Positions 19,312 through 22,271 of a DNA stretch of 22,271 nucleotides are shown piece after piece. A model generated the notes under the pieces. It ran no database searches. It worked only from the letters and a program-made list of their open reading frames with translations, and was not told where the DNA came from. The position numbers and the translations under genes are program-made. This DNA is from Phaeoceros laevis. Lineage: Eukaryota > Anthocerotophyta > Anthocerotopsida > Notothyladales. The DNA lies in the NCBI GenBank assembly GCA_049999765.1, contig JBNGIQ010009427.1:1-22271 (forward strand). The letters are read 5' to 3'. Positions within the stretch are counted from its first letter, which is position 1, and every line of letters starts with the position of its first letter.

Positions 19312-21282
19312 TCACATCCATGATGCATTTCTACAACTCCAAGTCATCCTCATCAAGAGCATCATACTCCTGTGTAGGGCAATCAAGTTGTCATCACCTT
19401 CATCCTCCAGGTTCTCATCGGTACCCTCATTCACATGCTCTAAATACCCATCGGTGGATGAAGTGTAAGCAGGCATGGCTCTCATAACCTGTAAATTTGT
19501 AGCAATGAACACAAGCTTGTCTGCTCTTCCAGAGGACAACTTATTCCTCTTCTTGGTCTCCATCCAGTCATGGAAAGCCCAATTCCTCTCTGCAGCACTG
19601 TTGGATGTACATTGGCCGATCAAACGAATTGCCAACTTCTGCAATCCTGGAGTATCGCCACTATGATCATGCCACCACCGAGATCCTTTGACAGCCAACC
19701 TGTCTAATGTAGCTTGAGGTGAGCCAAATGAACCTAGACTTCGCTCATACTTCTCCAAATCATGATTCATGACACGAGTCTTGGCAAGCCCTGCTTCAGT
19801 CACTCCATTCAACATCTTCATGTATGATCTCCAACCTTCCATAACCTCAGGATCTTCATGCTGCTGCACAGTTTGAACTGCATACTTTGGATGTAGCAAA
19901 AATGCTACTACATGAATTGGCCTGCGCATCCACTTGAACCTGGACTTCATAAGATCCAAGGACCCTTTCATTTGTTCATTTGCAGTAGAACTAGTAGTTG
20001 CAGACTGAACAAGTTCCTGATCCTTGATCAAAGTTGTCATTCTTGGCCATAACTCTCCCAGAACCTCTCTGTTCCCATCGAAAATGCGCAGCAAAATGTA
20101 CATCGGTTGCATGTGATTCACAAATTCCAACACACATCCCCAGAACACTCGATTTTGTATCAACACCCGCATATTATTCACAGCTATGCCTTTCTCTGCA
20201 CCCTGTGTCTGCTCCCTTTCCTCATAAGCTACGAAATGCGCAGATGCTACAATTCTCCCAAGAACATGCTGCAGCTTAAGGAGTCTGCGTACCATCATGC
20301 ATTGAGAAGCAAACCTTGTGTTGCAGTATGCTAGCAACATACACTCAGGTGATTCTTCACGCAACATAGCAAGTGGGGCATCCCTATTCTTAAAAAAGCC
20401 GACAATCAACTTAGCGTCCTCCAGCATAGGTGTCCACCAAGGCAATGACCCAATGGACTTCATTAAGAGATTCATAACATGTGTTGCACATGGAGTTCTT
20501 GGTATTGCTGAAAACTCCGCTTGCAAAATATTACATGCATTCACATAGTTGTTAGCAGAGTCGGTCACCACCTGGACAACAAGCTCAGGTCCAACTTCTT
20601 TCACAACATCAGATAGACACTGAGCTAAATATGGTCCACTTTTAATATGCCCAGTGCTATTGATCGATTTATAGAAGACTGAACCTGTTGGGGACACCAA
20701 CATAAAGTTTAGAAGAGGCCGAGAGGCCACATCTTTCCAGCCATCAGAAACTATGGTCACCCCGGATGAACTCCACAATTGCTTGACACCCTGCAGCTGA
20801 TGTGAGACATTTGAATGTAGAGTATCCATCAGTGTGGTACTTAACTTCGTTCGTTTGGGTTGCTTGTAACTGGGGCCAGCAGCAGCTATACAAGCCACCA
20901 TCTCCGTGAAGTCCTCATTCTCCACTAGGTTAAAAGCCAAACCACCTGTTACAAAGCATTTGGCAATAGCACGGTCCGCCCTGTCCCTGGCAGACATGTC
21001 ATATCGCTCTGGCAAAATTGTTTGGGTCAGTCCAGCAATTGCAACTTTCACAGCAGGCTCACCCCTTGCCATTGCCAAAAAGTGTGCCTTGATTGGTGGA
21101 GGCACAGCAGAACAAGCTGTTACTCCATCCAATGCAACCCCTGCTAAATGGTTCCTTGCACGCCCGGCATGAGCTGAGAAGATTTTGCTACAGAAGTGGC
21201 ACTTAACCTTCTTTGTCCCCCCACCAGCGTGCGCTGAAATGTCCTCAAAATGAACCCAAACTTCATCAGGGCGCCTTGGCAT
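19312..21282 (-). CDS. hAT transposase (BED finger, DUF659, hAT C-terminal dimerisation domain)
   Basis: A single 656-residue frame starts at an ATG and has no intron. It would cut and rejoin the element in the nucleus. An N-terminal BED-type zinc finger uses C28, C31 (CHFC) and H45, with C57 as probable fourth ligand. The DUF659-like region contains D180 in VSDGW and D241 in VTDSANNY, followed by CATH (265-268). The C-terminal dimerisation region contains SRWWHDHSGDTP (about 534-545) and TSNSAAERNWA, with E565. D180, D241 and E565 fit the DDE catalytic triad of hAT enzymes, so all key residues are present. The tail after about 610 is acidic. Length is normal for the family. Domestication is unlikely because terminal repeats are still attached. 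Confidence 0.93.
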   Translation of the reverse strand: MPRRPDEVWVHFEDISAHAGGGTKKVKCHFCSKIFSAHAGRARNHLAGVALDGVTACSAVPPPIKAHFLAMARGEPAVKVAIAGLTQTILPERYDMSARDRADRAIAKCFVTGGLAFNLVENEDFTEMVACIAAAGPSYKQPKRTKLSTTLMDTLHSNVSHQLQGVKQLWSSSGVTIVSDGWKDVASRPLLNFMLVSPTGSVFYKSINSTGHIKSGPYLAQCLSDVVKEVGPELVVQVVTDSANNYVNACNILQAEFSAIPRTPCATHVMNLLMKSIGSLPWWTPMLEDAKLIVGFFKNRDAPLAMLREESPECMLLAYCNTRFASQCMMVRRLLKLQHVLGRIVASAHFVAYEEREQTQGAEKGIAVNNMRVLIQNRVFWGCVLEFVNHMQPMYILLRIFDGNREVLGELWPRMTTLIKDQELVQSATTSSTANEQMKGSLDLMKSRFKWMRRPIHVVAFLLHPKYAVQTVQQHEDPEVMEGWRSYMKMLNGVTEAGLAKTRVMNHDLEKYERSLGSFGSPQATLDRLAVKGSRWWHDHSGDTPGLQKLAIRLIGQCTSNSAAERNWAFHDWMETKKRNKLSSGRADKLVFIATNLQVMRAMPAYTSSTDGYLEHVNEGTDENLEDEGDDNLIALHRSMMLLMRMTWSCRNASWM

Positions 21283-21530
21283 TGCGATAGAACGTAGTGC
21301 GATTGAAAGTGCGCAAATTTAAGAGGGTCAGCTGCACATTCTAGGCCAGCAAGACCACGATGCAAGGCAGCAGTACCAGCACCTGCAAGCGGGCGATGGA
21401 TTTGCTGGTTGCGCAACTCGTTAGGGCGAAACGCCATCGCCAATCCCTGGCTCTCCAAGGTCCTGGGAACGGGCGCGCCATCCCATCGCACGGGACAGGT
21501 TTCAGCGAGTTGGAGATGGCGGGTTGCAGG

Positions 21531-21570
21531 CGCGCGAGAGCTTGGGCATGGTGACTCAAGCTCTCGCGCG
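21531..21570. repeat. Inverted repeat, 14-bp stem, 12-base loop
   Basis: cgcgcgagagcttg (531-544) and caagctctcgcgcg (557-570) are exact complements. It lies within the hAT element, 250 bases upstream of the transposase start, and directly abuts a second hairpin. Confidence 0.9.
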
Positions 21571-21612
21571 ACGCCAAACTCAAGCTCGCGCGGAGCTTGA
21601 GTAGTTTGGCGT
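21571..21612. repeat. Inverted repeat, 10 + 7 bp stem with a 3-base bulge
   Basis: acgccaaact then caagctc pairs with gagcttg, then agtttggcgt, leaving agt unpaired. It follows the previous hairpin without a gap and shares the caagctc/gcgcg word with it. Confidence 0.8.
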
Positions 21613-21763
21613 TGTGCGAAAACTCATTCGCGAATCGCCACTTCAATGCTAACTTAAGTTTTTGCATATACGTTTTTTATACGGTATGTATTTGGACTTA
21701 ATTTACAATACGGTTCAACTTGACGTCCGAATCTAACGGACGTAACGTAAACTAGGAAAGAAA

Positions 21764-21789
21764 CGGCGCTCCTTTTCAAAGGAGCGCCG
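21764..21789. repeat. Perfect subterminal hairpin, 12-bp stem, 2-base loop
   Basis: cggcgctccttt (764-775) and aaaggagcgccg (778-789) are exact complements. The hairpin lies just inside the right terminal repeat of the hAT element. A smaller hairpin (acgtccg/cggacgt, 21723-21729 and 21737-21743) precedes it. Confidence 0.9.
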
Positions 21790-21804
21790 CTTCCGGCAAC
21801 TAAG

Positions 21805-21812
21805 CTCTAGAG
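21805..21812. repeat. Candidate target-site duplication, right copy
   Basis: ctctagag immediately follows the right end of the hAT element and matches 18985-18992 exactly. Confidence 0.6.
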
Positions 21813-22049
21813 CACTTTTGGAGAGTTGTTGCGAGTTTTGTTGAGATTGAGTGATCATTGTGTAAGTTGAGATTATACACATAACATGTGTTGGTTTTAA
21901 GTGTGATTGTGAGCATTCTGTTGATTAGAAACTGTTGATTTGTGCTTTTGCTGTCAATTAATAGCATACCATGTCAAATATTACATAGAAATCATTAATT
22001 AATTACGAAACGATAAGTATACAACGTCATACTTTGCGTGATCTGTATA
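21813..22049. other. AT-rich spacer, nothing recognised
   Basis: This is a short AT-rich stretch between the hAT element and the satellite array. No coding or RNA feature is visible. Confidence 0.5.
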
Positions 22050-22271
22050 GGTGCGACTAACCAATGCAGCTTAAGTAAACTCTAGATAACGAACACCCCA
22101 ATCAAGGTGCGACTAACCAACATGGCCTAAACCCTAACGAACACCCCTCTAATAACGAACACCCCAATCAAGGTGCGACTAACCAACATGGCCTAAACCC
22201 TAACGAACACCCCTCTAGATAACGAACACCCCAATCAAGGTGCGACTAACCAACATGGCCTAAACCCTAAC
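22050..22271. repeat. 67-bp satellite array, about 3.4 copies, cut by the window end
   Basis: Units begin ggtgcgactaacca at 22050 (diverged, 56 bp), 22106 (66 bp), 22172 (67 bp) and 22239 (truncated by the window end). Each full unit contains two copies of taacgaacacccc and one cctaaaccctaac, which equals nearly two plant telomere repeats (CCCTAAA). Full units differ by a single base, so the array is young or homogenised. It probably continues beyond the window. Confidence 0.92.

Larger units (their letters stand above)
18993..21804 (-). mobile_element. hAT-superfamily DNA transposon, apparently complete (2812 bp)
   Basis: The left end reads cttagttgctgaagcg and the right end, on the minus strand, cttagttgccggaagcg. 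These inverted repeats differ by one indel and one substitution. An 8-bp direct repeat (ctctagag) flanks both ends. Subterminal motifs are shared: atacggt at 21679-21685 and 21708-21714, with its complement at 19092-19098, and tagtttacg on both sides. One intact transposase gene fills most of the interior. The element carries no other gene. An alternative boundary starting at tagag (18988-21809) would fit the usual hAT end consensus YARNG, but would leave flanks matching at only 5 of 8 bases. With both ends and an intact transposase it could be autonomous, although activity cannot be judged from one copy. Confidence 0.85.

Noticed and set aside
22050-22271. CRISPR-like array
   Set aside because: Units are contiguous without unique spacers, in a plant nuclear context: a satellite, not CRISPR.

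Overview
The window looks like nuclear DNA of a land plant, most likely a seedless vascular plant such as a fern or lycophyte. Four things suggest this: genes with short GT-AG introns and large F-box/propeller proteins; decayed relics of pentatricopeptide (PPR) genes of the plant E-type architecture; a plant-style S-adenosylmethionine decarboxylase relic; and an hAT transposon of the BED/DUF659 class. The lineage is an inference from the style of the PPR and F-box sequences. No organellar, bacterial or viral gene is visible.

Layout. 1-218 resembles the decayed end of an hAT-like element. 485-2260 holds plus-strand PPR relics with many frame breaks. 2261-5090 has no recognisable gene, only short tandem repeats and a possible tRNA-derived SINE relic. 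5274-8081 (+) is a two-exon gene for an acidic F-box-like protein. 8170-9859 is empty of recognisable genes. 9860-10882 (-) is an S-adenosylmethionine decarboxylase pseudogene. 11829-13078 (+) is an F-box/propeller gene whose frame breaks near 12110. 13300-14070 (-) is a second PPR relic. 14219-17101 (-) is a three-exon paralogue of the 5274 gene. 17102-18992 is AT-rich and carries duplications. 18993-21804 is an hAT element with an apparently intact 656-residue transposase, short terminal inverted repeats and a candidate 8-bp target duplication. 22050-22271 is the start of a 67-bp satellite that contains a plant-telomere-like motif.

How the genes relate. The two large F-box-like genes (plus strand about 885 residues, minus strand about 894 residues) are clearly paralogous. 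Each has an N-terminal domain I cannot name, a conserved RRWAPGHPSHGD motif, a mid-protein F-box-like segment, a proline-rich then acidic linker, and a C-terminal propeller-like region ending in PICPRTD. They face each other as an inverted pair about 6 kb apart, with a third, shorter F-box gene between them. By analogy with known F-box/kelch proteins they would act as substrate receptors of SCF ubiquitin ligases, but no substrate can be inferred. The decarboxylase and PPR copies are dead relics, so the region resembles gene-poor, duplication-prone plant chromatin with transposon insertions.
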